A DNA stretch of 64,000 bases from Aureimonas mangrovi (GCF_014058705.1 NZ_CP059692.1:997001-1061000); one strand, 5' to 3'. Positions 45,700 through 54,425 are shown, numbered from the stretch's first letter. Program-made: numbers and translations. Notes: generated by a model not told the origin, from the sequence alone.

Positions 45700-46097
45700 G
45701 ACCGGTGCTCGCCCGCGTCGCCGATCACATGCGCACCGATCTCGTGACCCTGTCGCCCACGATGGAAATCGTGGAAGCGGTGTCGATCCTGATCAGTGCG
45801 CGCGTCTCGGGTGCCTGCGTCCTCGACACGTCCGGCGAGCTCGTCGGCGTCCTTTCCAAGCGCGACTGCCTGAAGGCCGCGTTGAACGCTTCCTACTACA
45901 AGCAGTGGGGCGGTACGGTCGCCGACCACATGTCCACCGCGATCGAAACGCTGGACGCGGACGCCGACATCGTCGCCGCGGCCGAGCGCTTCGTGGCGAG
46001 TACCTTCCGCCGCTTCCCGGTCCTGCGCGACGGCCGCCTCGTTGGCCAGATCAGCCGCACCGACGTGCTCGAGGCACTCTCGGCGCAATGGCGCTGA
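45696..46097 (+). CDS. CBS-domain-pair protein
   Basis: The protein has 133 residues from ATG 45696, which overlaps the nqrM stop. Two CBS motifs are seen: VADHMRTDLVTLSPTMEIVEAVSIL with GVLSKRDCLKAAL, and VADHMSTAIETLDADADIVAAAERFVAS with RRFPVLRDGRLVGQISRTDVLEAL. CBS pairs bind adenine nucleotides. The position inside the nqr operon suggests a sensor of energy charge for the pump, but a partner is unknown. Confidence 0.88.
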   Translation: MRPVLARVADHMRTDLVTLSPTMEIVEAVSILISARVSGACVLDTSGELVGVLSKRDCLKAALNASYYKQWGGTVADHMSTAIETLDADADIVAAAERFVASTFRRFPVLRDGRLVGQISRTDVLEALSAQWR

Positions 46098-46130
46098 GTC
46101 TTCTTCCCATCGAAACCAGGAGAACAACCG

Positions 46131-46790
46131 ATGACCAAAGTTTCCCGCCGCCGCTTCATGGCCGCCACCACGGCCGCCACCATCACTTTGCCGATCGCCA
46201 CAGCCGCGCGGGCGCAGGAAGCGGAAGGCGCTGCCAGCGTCTCCGTTGAAGAAGCCTTGCGCAACCGCCGCTCCACGCGCCGGTTCGCCAATGCCGCGAT
46301 CCCGCAAGAACAGCTCCTGCGCCTCCTCTGGGCTGCGAACGGAGTGAACCGCGAGGATTCGGACGGCCGCACCGTGCCCGCCTGGCGTTCGGCCAAGAAC
46401 GTCGACCTCTACGTTGCGCAAGAGGGCGGTGTCGGTCGCTACGATCCCGCGGCCAATGTGTTGGAAACGATGAGCGAGGAGGACCTTCGCGGCGTCGTCA
46501 GCGACCAGTCCTACATCGTGCGCGCGCCCGCCGTTCTGATCTACGTCTCGGACCGCGACCGGTTGGCCGAGGCCGCCGGCGAGAGCGCGGCGGACGAGAT
46601 GGCGATGGCCATCGGCGCCCATGTGAACTCGGCTGTGATGGCGCAGAACGTCTACCTCTTCGCTGCCGCCGAGGGACTCGGAACCGTGCTCATCGGCGGC
46701 AGCGCCGACCGGGCGGCGATCGCCGAGGCGCTTTCGCTGGGCGAGGCCCAGACCGTTACCTACATCCAACCGGTCGGGGTGCCGCGCTGA
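46131..46790 (+). CDS. Tat-exported nitroreductase-family protein
   Basis: The protein has 219 residues with a twin-arginine signal (SRRRFMAATTAATITLPIA, cleavage near ARAQ), so it is exported folded with FMN bound. The mature part follows the SagB-type/ThcOx branch of nitroreductases: VEEALRNRRSTRRFANAAIPQEQLLRLLWAANGVNR, APAVLIYVSDRDR, AAEGLGTVLIGG. Substrate unknown. It comes last of the nqr-associated genes with a 33-base gap. Periplasmic placement beside NqrC and ApbE is suggestive only. Confidence 0.85.
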   Translation: MTKVSRRRFMAATTAATITLPIATAARAQEAEGAASVSVEEALRNRRSTRRFANAAIPQEQLLRLLWAANGVNREDSDGRTVPAWRSAKNVDLYVAQEGGVGRYDPAANVLETMSEEDLRGVVSDQSYIVRAPAVLIYVSDRDRLAEAAGESAADEMAMAIGAHVNSAVMAQNVYLFAAAEGLGTVLIGGSADRAAIAEALSLGEAQTVTYIQPVGVPR

Positions 46791-46804
46791 ATGAGAGAGA
46801 CGCC

Positions 46805-47686
46805 ATGATGCGACATATTCTTCTGGCCACGGACCTGACCGCTCGGAGTGACCGGGCGGTCGACCGTGCCGTCCGGCTGGCGCATTCGACCGGCGCGCAA
46901 CTGACCGTGGTCCACGCCGTAGAAGACCAGAAGGGCATCCGCGAGGAGGTCAACATCCCCTCCTGGCGCAGCCAGAAGCCCGGATGGCAACGCCTCGATC
47001 GCCTCATCGAGGCGGCCGGGTCTGAAATCCGGGCGCAGATCGGAGCGCTCGATCACGCAGCGGAGGTCATCGTACGCGAGGGCTCCGCTCCCGATCTCGT
47101 CACGCGCCAGATGCAGGAGCGTCGGTTCGATCTTCTGGTCACCGGTGTCGCACGCGACACGGGGCAAGGCCGCGTCGTGCTCGGCTCCACCGTGGAGCGT
47201 TCGATCAAGAGCGGGCTCGCGCCGGTTCTCGTGGTGAAGCGCCGTCCGCTCGCTCCTTACGAGCGCGTCGTTGTCGCGACCGATTTCTCGCAGGCCTCGT
47301 CACGGGCGCTCGATGTCACGCTCGATCTGTGCCCCGGCGTCACGATCGACCTACTCCATGCCTATGAGACCGAAGAAGAGGGTATGTCCGCCCATCTGCT
47401 CGGCGAGGACGATCCGGCCTATCGCCACGTTCGCGCCGAGGCGAACGCCTTCCTCAACCGGCAGCGAGACGGCGAGCGCTTGCGCACGATCCTCGAGCCC
47501 GGCCAGCCGCTCTCGCTTCTGAACTCCTACGCGGCGGATCACGGTGTGGATCTCGTGGCGATCGGCACCCACGGACGCACCGGCTTCCTTGCGCGACTTT
47601 TCGGGTCAGTCGCCGAGCGCGTGCTTCTTTCGGCCCCATGCGACGTCCTTGTCGCGGGTGAATTGGGAACTCGGCGGCCGATCTAG
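46805..47686 (+). CDS. Universal stress protein, tandem UspA domains
   Basis: The protein has 293 residues. Two USP domains: residues 1-145 (RHILLATDLTARSDRAVDRAV, DLLVTGVARDTGQGRVVLGSTVERSI) and 150-290 (RVVVATDFSQASSRALDVTLDL, LVAIGTHGRTGFLARLFGSVAERVL). The second has the full G-x2-G-x9-G-S nucleotide motif. It starts 15 bases after the nitroreductase, so it likely belongs to the same transcript. Confidence 0.92.
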   Translation: MMRHILLATDLTARSDRAVDRAVRLAHSTGAQLTVVHAVEDQKGIREEVNIPSWRSQKPGWQRLDRLIEAAGSEIRAQIGALDHAAEVIVREGSAPDLVTRQMQERRFDLLVTGVARDTGQGRVVLGSTVERSIKSGLAPVLVVKRRPLAPYERVVVATDFSQASSRALDVTLDLCPGVTIDLLHAYETEEEGMSAHLLGEDDPAYRHVRAEANAFLNRQRDGERLRTILEPGQPLSLLNSYAADHGVDLVAIGTHGRTGFLARLFGSVAERVLLSAPCDVLVAGELGTRRPI

Positions 47687-47687
47687 G

Positions 47688-47944
47688 CACGACGCCGACT
47701 GGTTCCGGAGTGCTGTGCAGGCGAGTCTCAAAACGCACCGTTGCGCCATGACAAGCGCCGCTACAGCCAGCGCAACCGCATCGAGATCATGTTCGGACGT
47801 TTGAAGGACTGGCACAGCGCCGCAACCCGCTATGACCAATGCCCAACCGTCTTCTTCTCCGCCATCGCTTTCGCAGCCAACATCCTGTTCTCGCTGCGAT
47901 CTGTGAGGCGTAAGCTTATGTCGATCCCCATGCCGGTTCTGTAG
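47688..47944 (+). pseudogene. IS5/IS427-type transposase remnant
   Basis: Only the C-terminal end of a DDE transposase remains. DADWFRSAVQ is read in one frame (47691-47720). After a frameshift or small deletion, YSQRNRIEIMFGRLKDW and ATRYDQCPTVFFSAIAFAANILF follow in another (47741-47944), matching the IS5-family end (YRQRxRIENMFGRLKDWRR). No terminal repeats were found. It starts at the stop of the stress-protein gene, marking a past insertion. Confidence 0.85.
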
Positions 47945-47953
47945 ACCGAGGCT

Positions 47954-48973
47954 TCAGACCGCAACGCGAATGAGGCTCTTCATGGCCGGACCGCCGGCGT
48001 CGATCGCGGCGAAGGCGTCCGCCACCGCGTCGAGGTCGCGCACGTCGGTGATCATGCGCTCGCAGTCGATCGCGCCCGACGCGATCAGCGCGATCGCGTG
48101 ATCGAAATCTTCCTTCTCGTAGACACGCACCCCGATCAGTTCGAGCTCGCGCCAGAAGAAGCGGAATAGATCGACTTCGGGTTTCCTGGTGTGGATCGCG
48201 ACCATCACGATGCGCCCGCGCGTCGCCGCGGCATCGGTCATGAGGTTCGTGCCGGCCTGGGTGCCGGAGACCTCGAACACGACGTCCGCGCCCTTGCCGC
48301 CGGTGCGTTCCATGATCGCAGCCGCGACGTCGGTCTTCGATGGGTCGAGCGCGTCGAAGTCGAGTTCGGCGACGGTCTTCAGCCGGTGCGGGTTGATCTC
48401 GCTGATCGCGACGTTGGCGCCTTGGGCGCGCGCCACCATGGCGATGAGGACGCCGATCGGCCCCGCGCCGATGACGAGAACGTCCTCTCCTGGGGATACG
48501 CGGCCCATGCGCACGTCGTGGCAGGCGACCGCCACCGGCTCGCAGAGCGCCGCGTGGTGGAGCGGCAGGTCGGTGGGCAGCGCGTGGACGGCGAAGGACG
48601 GCACGCACCACTCCTCCTGCAGGGCGCCGTCCGTGTCGAGGCCGAGGAATTTCAGGTTGTGGCAGATGTGGCTGTGGCCGGCCGCGCAGGCCGGGCAGGC
48701 GCCGCAGGGTTCCAGCGGCCGCACCACGACGGGATCGCCGATCGTGCGTCCCTCGACGCCCGAGCCAATCGCGCTGATGCGTCCCGACATCTCGTGGCCG
48801 ATGATGCGGTTGTGGCCGATGCGCTTGTCCATAGCCCCGTGATAGGCATGCATGTCGGTGCCGCAGATGCCGTTGAAGGCGACGCGCACGCGCACCTCGC
48901 CCGGACCCGGCTCGTTCGGCGCCACGTCGCGGATCTCGAAGGTCCGGTTGCCGGTGTAGAAGGCCGCTTTCAT
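47954..48973 (-). CDS. Zinc-dependent medium-chain alcohol dehydrogenase
   Basis: The protein has 339 residues. Catalytic zinc ligands lie in GICGTDMHAYHG and GHEMSG; the structural zinc site is CGACPACAAGHSHIC near residue 90. The Rossmann motif VIGAGPIGVLIAMVARAQG is near 170. It resembles threonine/sorbitol/idonate-type polyol dehydrogenases. Last gene of the kdu-ABC run; with KduI and KduD it may oxidise a uronate or aldonate precursor. Exact substrate unknown. Confidence 0.88.
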   Translation of the reverse strand: MKAAFYTGNRTFEIRDVAPNEPGPGEVRVRVAFNGICGTDMHAYHGAMDKRIGHNRIIGHEMSGRISAIGSGVEGRTIGDPVVVRPLEPCGACPACAAGHSHICHNLKFLGLDTDGALQEEWCVPSFAVHALPTDLPLHHAALCEPVAVACHDVRMGRVSPGEDVLVIGAGPIGVLIAMVARAQGANVAISEINPHRLKTVAELDFDALDPSKTDVAAAIMERTGGKGADVVFEVSGTQAGTNLMTDAAATRGRIVMVAIHTRKPEVDLFRFFWRELELIGVRVYEKEDFDHAIALIASGAIDCERMITDVRDLDAVADAFAAIDAGGPAMKSLIRVAV

Positions 48974-49040
48974 CGCGTCTCGTCCGTCCTGGATAAGGGA
49001 ATGGAAGGCAGGCGATCACCCGCCTTCCGGAGGCGTTTTC

Positions 49041-49832
49041 TCAGCCGCGCGACAGGAGGTCATCCGGCAGTTCACGGTCGTGGAACTCGCGGAAGACTTC
49101 CCGCAGGCGGTCGTTCTCGAAATTGGTGGTGACCCACTCGTTCAGCCATTCGCGCAGATTGTCCTCGCCTTTGGCTATGGCGATACCGAGATTGGTCTCG
49201 GCCTGCGTGAACTTGGTCTCCAACGGTTCGCCCGCGCGCCGCTCGTTGATGCCGCCCAGAACCGCCGACTGCGATGAGATGATGTCGATCTGCCCGGAAA
49301 CGACGGCGGTGATGAGCGTGGCGTCGTCCTCGAAGCGCAGGATTTCGGCGCCGCTCGTCTTGGCGGTGATGTCCTGGTCGTTCGTGGTGGCGCGCGTCAC
49401 GCCGATGCGCTTGCCTGTCAGATCCTCGTAGGAGGCGATCTCCTCGGCCGCGGGCGCGGCGACGATGATCGATAGCGTGGCGTAGGGGACCGTGTAGTCC
49501 ACCGCCTGCTTGCGCTCCTCGGTGATGCCGAGCGCGGATACGAGAATGTCGGCGCGTCCCGTCTGGATGGTGGGCACGCGCGCGGCGTTGGTAATCTCCA
49601 CGAGCTCGAGTTCGACGCCGAGATCCTCGGCGATGAGGCGCGCGGTCTCCACATCCGAGCCGGTCGCGTTGAGATTTCCGTCGACGTAGGAATATTGCGG
49701 AATGCCCATGGCGACCGCGATGCGGACCTTGCCCGCCGCGCGGATGTCCTCCAGCCGGTCCGCGTGCGCGAACGAGGTGAGCGCCACCAGCGTGGCGCCC
49801 GCCATCAGGGCGGTCTTCGTGAACATCTTCAT
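49041..49832 (-). CDS. ABC transporter family-3 solute-binding protein
   Basis: The protein has 263 residues. A signal peptide (MKMFTKTALMAGATLVALTSF, cleavage after AHA) is followed by a family-3 (polar amino acid type) domain: AGKVRIAVAMGIPQYSYVDGN, GSDVETARLIAEDLGV, DILVSALGITEERKQAVDYTVPY, GKRIGVTRATTND. The ATG at 49832 follows GGGAGA. Other genes of the operon handle hexuronates, so this member may bind an uronate or sugar acid rather than an amino acid. Confidence 0.9.
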   Translation of the reverse strand: MKMFTKTALMAGATLVALTSFAHADRLEDIRAAGKVRIAVAMGIPQYSYVDGNLNATGSDVETARLIAEDLGVELELVEITNAARVPTIQTGRADILVSALGITEERKQAVDYTVPYATLSIIVAAPAAEEIASYEDLTGKRIGVTRATTNDQDITAKTSGAEILRFEDDATLITAVVSGQIDIISSQSAVLGGINERRAGEPLETKFTQAETNLGIAIAKGEDNLREWLNEWVTTNFENDRLREVFREFHDRELPDDLLSRG

Positions 49833-49890
49833 CTCTACTCTCCCATATCGCCCGCATGTCGCAGGCACTCCTCCTGATCCTGCCGACGCC

Positions 49891-50619
49891 TCACAGGTCG
49901 TTGGCGAGGAACTCCTTCAGCTCCGGGGTCTGCGGCGTGGAGAGAATCTCCCGTCCGCCCGTCTCCCAGACCCGCCCCGTGTGCATGAAGATCACTCGGT
50001 CGGCGGCCTTGCGCGCGAACCCCATCTCGTGGGTCACGACGATCATCGTCATGCCGCCCTTGGCGAGGTCCTCCATCACGCGCAGCACCTCGCCCGTCAG
50101 CTTGGGGTCGAGTGCGGAGGTCACCTCGTCGAACAGCATCACTTTCGGGCTCATGGCGAGCGAGCGGGCGATCGCGACGCGCTGCTGCTGGCCACCGGAG
50201 AGCTGCTCGGGATAGGCCTCGATCTTCTCCAGAAGGCCGACCTGCGCAAGCACCCGGCGCGCGGTCTCGATCGCTTCCCCGCGCGGCGTCTTCTTCACGC
50301 GACGCAGTGCCAGCATGATGTTCTCGGCCACGTTCATGTGCGGGAAGAGGTTGTAGGACTGGAACACCATGCCGACGTCCTGGCGCAGCGCGCGAAGATC
50401 CAGCCGCTCGTCCTCGACGCGGTGGCCGCACACCTCGATCGTGCCGCCCTGAATGACCTCCAGCCGGTTGATGCAGCGCAGCGCCGTCGACTTGCCGGAG
50501 CCCGACTGCCCGATCAGCGCCACCACTTCGCCGGGCGCGATCTCGAAGGAGATGCCCTTCAGCACCTCCAGTGATCCGAAGCGCTTGACGACGTCCCGAA
50601 GGCTAACGACGGCCGACAT
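49891..50619 (-). CDS. ABC transporter ATPase, polar amino acid type
   Basis: The protein has 242 residues. Walker A IGQSGSGKSTALRC near residue 36, Q-loop MVFQSYNLFPH, signature LSGGQQQRVAIARSLA near 140, Walker B VMLFDEVTSALDP, H-loop VTHEM. This is a GlnQ/HisP-type subunit. It overlaps the upstream permease gene by 17 bases. Confidence 0.94.
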   Translation of the reverse strand: MSAVVSLRDVVKRFGSLEVLKGISFEIAPGEVVALIGQSGSGKSTALRCINRLEVIQGGTIEVCGHRVEDERLDLRALRQDVGMVFQSYNLFPHMNVAENIMLALRRVKKTPRGEAIETARRVLAQVGLLEKIEAYPEQLSGGQQQRVAIARSLAMSPKVMLFDEVTSALDPKLTGEVLRVMEDLAKGGMTMIVVTHEMGFARKAADRVIFMHTGRVWETGGREILSTPQTPELKEFLANDL

Positions 50620-51256
50620 TGAGTTTCCTCTCGAGCGAGCGGCTCCAGACCGACAGCGGGTAGCAGACGCAAAAGTAAAGGAAGGCCGCGATCCCGAAGA
50701 CCAGGAAGGGCTGGAATAGAGTGTTGTTGATGACCTGCGCCGAGCGCGTCAGCTCCAGGAAGCCGACCACGGAGGCGAGGGAGGTGTTCTTCACCAGCTG
50801 CACCATGAACCCGACCGTGGGCGGCGTGGCGATGCGCATGGCCTGGGGCAGGATGACGTCGATCAGCGCCTGCCAGCGCGACAGGGCCAGGCATTCGGCC
50901 GCCTCGACCTGCGTGCGGTTGATCGATTCCACCGAGCCGCGCCAGATCTCGCCGAGATAGGCCGAGGAATAAATCATCATGCCGAGGCCCGCGGCAAGGA
51001 TCGCCGAGACGTCGATCCCAACGACGCCGAGGCCGAAATAGATGATGAACATCTGTATCAGCAGCGGCGTGCCCTGGATGATCTGGACGTAGACGAGCGT
51101 CAGGCGGCGCAGCCAGCGCCGGCGCGAGATCCGGCCGAGCATGACGATGAATCCGGCCACGCCGCCGAGCGCGAAGGCGAGTGCTGAGAGGACGACCGTC
51201 CACCACAGGCCGTAGAGGAGGTAGATCAGATGATTGGTGGTGAAGCCGCCGGTCAT
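50603..51256 (-). CDS. ABC transporter permease, polar amino acid type (first)
   Basis: The protein has 217 residues from the ATG of MTGGFTT, preceded by GGAGGA; the longer frame upstream is not needed. About five membrane spans. Signature EAAECLALSRWQALIDVILPQAM near residue 135, and QIIQGTPLLIQMFIIYFGLG, the HisM/GlnP motif. It overlaps the ATPase gene by 17 bases and lies ten bases after the second permease. Confidence 0.92.
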   Translation of the reverse strand: MTGGFTTNHLIYLLYGLWWTVVLSALAFALGGVAGFIVMLGRISRRRWLRRLTLVYVQIIQGTPLLIQMFIIYFGLGVVGIDVSAILAAGLGMMIYSSAYLGEIWRGSVESINRTQVEAAECLALSRWQALIDVILPQAMRIATPPTVGFMVQLVKNTSLASVVGFLELTRSAQVINNTLFQPFLVFGIAAFLYFCVCYPLSVWSRSLERKLNVGRR

Positions 51257-51266
51257 CGCATCCTCC

Positions 51267-51950
51267 TCAAAGGCTCGTGCCGAGCCGACGGCGGCGCGGG
51301 AAGGCGACAAGGGCGATGGCGTGGAACGCGCCGCGCATGAGGTAGGTGATCGCGATGTAGAGGGCCGCGATCACGATGTAGGTCTCGATCGAGCGGAAGG
51401 TGTTGGACTGGATGTTGTTGGCGACCCCGGTCAACTCGTCCGCCGAGATCTGCGAGGCGATCGAGGTGGAGAGCATCATCAGGATGAACTGGCTGGTGAG
51501 GGCGGGGTAGACGCGCTCGATCGCCGGCAGGAGGATGATGTCGCGGTAGATCTGGAAACGCGAAAGGCCAAGCGCCTCGGCGGCCTCGATCTGGCTCGGA
51601 TGGATCGAATCCATGCCCGCGCGCACGATCTCGGCTGTGTACGCGCCGACATTGATGACCATGGCGAAGACAGCCGCGGTGATGATCGGCATGCGGATGC
51701 CGATCGAAGACAGGCCGAAGAAGATGAAGAAGATCTGGACGATGAAGGGCGTGTTGCGCACCGCCTCGACATAAATGCCGACGAGAGTGCGCATGACGGC
51801 GTATCGCGAACGCCGCGCCACCGCGCACAGTACGCCGATCACGAGCCCGATTGCGACGGAGAGCACGGTGATCTGCAGCGTCACGAGCGCGCCGGAGAGG
51901 AAGTCCTGCCAGTAGGGCAGGAGCGCCTCGAAGTTCATTTCGTATCGCAT
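51267..51950 (-). CDS. ABC transporter permease, polar amino acid type (second)
   Basis: The protein has 227 residues with about five spans. VEAVRNTPFIVQIFFIFFGL and EAAEALGLSRFQIYRDIILLPAIERVYPALTSQF are the HisQ/GlnP-type motifs. It forms a heterodimeric channel with the neighbouring permease. It follows kduD by 27 bases. Confidence 0.92.
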   Translation of the reverse strand: MRYEMNFEALLPYWQDFLSGALVTLQITVLSVAIGLVIGVLCAVARRSRYAVMRTLVGIYVEAVRNTPFIVQIFFIFFGLSSIGIRMPIITAAVFAMVINVGAYTAEIVRAGMDSIHPSQIEAAEALGLSRFQIYRDIILLPAIERVYPALTSQFILMMLSTSIASQISADELTGVANNIQSNTFRSIETYIVIAALYIAITYLMRGAFHAIALVAFPRRRRLGTSL

Positions 51951-51977
51951 GGGCCTCCCCTCCCGCTTCCGGCCCGC

Positions 51978-52733
51978 TCAGCGTGCGAGCCAGCCCCCGT
52001 CGACGGCGATGACCGTGCCGTGCACGTAGTCGGCGGCGGCGGAGGCGAGGAACACTGCCGCGCCACCGATGTCTGAAGGCTCGCCCCAGCGTCCCGCAGG
52101 AATGCGGGCGAGGATGGCCGACGAGCGCTCGGGGTCCTCACGCAGGGCCTGCGTATTGTTCGTCACGAAATAGCCCGGCGCGATGGCGTTGACGTTGACG
52201 CCGCGGCCCGCCCATTCGCAGGCAAGCAGCTTCGTGAGGCCCGCGAGCCCGCTCTTCGAGGCGGTGTAGGACGGGATGCGGATGCCGCCCTGGAAGGACA
52301 GGAGCGAGGCGATGTTGACGATCTTGCCGCGCCCGCGCTCCAGCATGTGGCGGCCTGCCGCCTGGCTGAGGAAGAACGCCGACTTCAGATTGGTGTCGAT
52401 CACCGCGTCCCAGTCGGCCTCGGTAAAGTCCACCGCATCGGCTCGGCGGATGATGCCGGCATTGTTGACGAGGATGTCGAGCGCACCGAAGTGCGCGACG
52501 GTGTCGTCCACAATGGCCTGCAGCGGCTCGGTCGTGGACAGATCGGCGCGGATCTCGTGGAAGCGCCCGCCGGCCGCTTCCACGCCGGCGCGCGTCTCGT
52601 CCATTGCGGAGCGGCCGACGGCGACGATCGCCGCCCCGGCCTGGGCGAGAGCGAGCGCGATGCCCTGCCCGAGGCCCGTATTGGCGCCGGTTACGACGGC
52701 TATGCGCCCGGACAGGTCGAAGGGATTGGTCAT
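51978..52733 (-). CDS. kduD: 2-deoxy-D-gluconate 3-dehydrogenase (KduD)
   Basis: The protein has 251 residues, a classical SDR. VVTGANTGLGQGIALALAQAG binds NAD, NNAGII and catalytic SYTASKSGLAGLTKLLA follow, and PGYFVTNNTQALREDPERS is typical of KduD. It reduces 2,5-diketo-3-deoxygluconate to 2-keto-3-deoxygluconate. It lies five bases after kduI, which makes its substrate. No 2-keto-3-deoxygluconate kinase or aldolase is in the window. Confidence 0.92.
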   Translation of the reverse strand: MTNPFDLSGRIAVVTGANTGLGQGIALALAQAGAAIVAVGRSAMDETRAGVEAAGGRFHEIRADLSTTEPLQAIVDDTVAHFGALDILVNNAGIIRRADAVDFTEADWDAVIDTNLKSAFFLSQAAGRHMLERGRGKIVNIASLLSFQGGIRIPSYTASKSGLAGLTKLLACEWAGRGVNVNAIAPGYFVTNNTQALREDPERSSAILARIPAGRWGEPSDIGGAAVFLASAAADYVHGTVIAVDGGWLAR

Positions 52734-52738
52734 GTCGC

Positions 52739-53575
52739 CTACCTCAAATCGCCGATCGCGATGTGGTCCATGTCGGTGAAGCTCTTGTTGTCGCCGGCCA
52801 TCGCCCAAACGAAGCCGTAGCTCGAGGTTCCCGCGCCCGAATGGATCGACCAGGGCGGCGAGAGCACGGCCTGCCCGTCGGCGACGACGAGGTGCCGCGT
52901 GTGGTCGCCTTCGCCCATGAAGTGGAACACGCGGTGCTCGGCCTGCACGTCGAAGTAGAGATAGGCCTCGCTGCGCCGGTCGTGGGTGTGGGCGGGCATC
53001 GTGTTCCAGACGCTGCCTTCCTCCAGAAAGGTCGCGCCCATCACGAGCTGGCCGGAGGCGCAGGTCTCGGGATGGATGTATTGGAAGATCGTGCGCCGGT
53101 TCGCGGTCCCTGTCGCGCCAAGCTCAAGGCGCCGCGCGTCGGCGGGCCTCAGATGGCGCACCGGATGGTCGGCGTGGGTCGGCGCTGAGACGAGATAGAA
53201 ACGGGCCGGATCGCTCGCCTGCGCGGATTCGAACAGCACCTCCCGCACACCCCGGCCGACATAGAGGCCGTCCAGGCGTGCTGCCTCGTGGACGCTACCG
53301 TCGACCGACACGCGTCCCGCACCCCCGAGATTGAGGATTCCGAGTTCGCGCTCGGCCAGGAAATGCTCCTGACCGATGGGCTTCGACGTCTCCAGGCGCA
53401 GCGCCGCCTCGGACGGCATCGCGCCGCCAACGACGAGGCGGTCGGTGTGCCAGTAGGTCAGCGCTACCTCGCCGGGCACGAAGACACGCTCGATCAGGAA
53501 ATGGCGTCTGAGTTCGTCGGTGCCGTAGGCCCGCACGGCCTCGGGATGAGTCGCTTGGCGGATTTCAATGGGCAT
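52739..53575 (-). CDS. kduI: 5-keto-4-deoxyuronate isomerase (KduI)
   Basis: The protein has 278 residues. The metal ligands are in MPAHTHDRRSEAYLYFD (two His and a Glu) near residue 195 and SIHSGAGTSSYGFVWAMAGDN (His) near 245. The N-terminal RQATHPEAVRAYGTDELRRHFL and YWHTDRLVVGGAMP are standard KduI blocks. It interconverts 5-keto-4-deoxyuronate and 2,5-diketo-3-deoxygluconate in pectin or uronate use. It overlaps the GntR gene by 11 bases. Confidence 0.95.
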   Translation of the reverse strand: MPIEIRQATHPEAVRAYGTDELRRHFLIERVFVPGEVALTYWHTDRLVVGGAMPSEAALRLETSKPIGQEHFLAERELGILNLGGAGRVSVDGSVHEAARLDGLYVGRGVREVLFESAQASDPARFYLVSAPTHADHPVRHLRPADARRLELGATGTANRRTIFQYIHPETCASGQLVMGATFLEEGSVWNTMPAHTHDRRSEAYLYFDVQAEHRVFHFMGEGDHTRHLVVADGQAVLSPPWSIHSGAGTSSYGFVWAMAGDNKSFTDMDHIAIGDLR

Positions 53576-54347
53576 GGCTGCTGGTCCTGGTGCTGGCGAC
53601 GGTCAGGCGATCGGCGGCGCCGTCCGCGTCGTCGTCGATGAAATGGTCCGGATCGAGCCGCCCCCGGTCCTTCAGTTCACCGAGCATTTGACCGAGATGG
53701 TGGCCCATGGCGCCGACCGCGGCGTCGGCGTCGCCTTGGCGCAGAGCCGCGAGCACGGCTGCGTGCTCTTCCACGACGCGCGACAGGCGCCCTTCTTCCG
53801 GGAGGGTCAGAAGCCGGTAGCGGTCGATCTGGACCTTCACCTGCTGGATCGCGTCCCAGATGCCAGGAAAGCCGGCGATATGGCTGATCTCTTCGTGGAA
53901 GGCGGTGTCGAGTTCATGGAAGAGGGGCCGATTCTGTGCGCGGGCGGCAGCTTCGAGCGCGCCGAGGTTGGCTTCCAGCACGTCGAAGCGCTCGCGCGTG
54001 CCGGCCTCCAAAGCAAGGCGCACCGTTGTCTCTTCCAGCGCCTTGCGGATCAGGATCGCCTCGAAGAGCACGCGCACCGGAATGCGCGAGACGAAGGTGC
54101 CTGACTGAGGAAAGATGTCCACGAGCTTCTCGTCTGCGAGACGCAGGATGGCTTCGCGGATCGGCGTGCGGCTGACCCCGAAACGCGTCTCGAGTTCGCG
54201 ATCGTGGAGCGGCTCTCCAGGCTTCAGGCAGAGCGAAACGATGTCGGCGTGGAGCGCGCGGTAGACGAGGGTGGCAGCTCTAGGAGCGACGGCACGTAGT
54301 GCCGCGTCCCCGGTCCCTGCAATGCGAGCCATACGCTGCCTTGCCAT
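53565..54347 (-). CDS. GntR-family regulator (FCD type)
   Basis: The protein has 260 residues. The winged helix shows LKPGEPLHDRELETRFGVSRTPIREAILRLADEKLV near residue 45, and the FCD ligand domain follows (HELDTAFHEEISHIAG with the usual metal-binding acidic/His positions). FCD regulators respond to sugar acids such as uronates. It is the first gene of the eight-gene operon and the palindrome at 54408 is its likely operator. ATG 54347 follows GAGGG. Confidence 0.92.
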   Translation of the reverse strand: MARQRMARIAGTGDAALRAVAPRAATLVYRALHADIVSLCLKPGEPLHDRELETRFGVSRTPIREAILRLADEKLVDIFPQSGTFVSRIPVRVLFEAILIRKALEETTVRLALEAGTRERFDVLEANLGALEAAARAQNRPLFHELDTAFHEEISHIAGFPGIWDAIQQVKVQIDRYRLLTLPEEGRLSRVVEEHAAVLAALRQGDADAAVGAMGHHLGQMLGELKDRGRLDPDHFIDDDADGAADRLTVASTRTSSHAH

Positions 54348-54407
54348 TCGTTACCCTCGCTCTTCGCCCAGCAATCAAACCGTACGGTCGAACTCATCAA
54401 CGCGGCG

Positions 54408-54425
54408 ATACTAGTATATTAGTAT
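54408..54425. promoter_or_regulatory. Palindromic GntR operator candidate
   Basis: ATACTA-GTATAT-TAGTAT is an inverted repeat containing the perfect palindrome ATACTAGTAT. It lies about 65 bases upstream of the GntR gene in an unusually AT-rich patch (TATT...TATATTG). FCD GntR proteins often bind such sites, so autoregulation of the kdu operon is likely. Confidence 0.6.
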
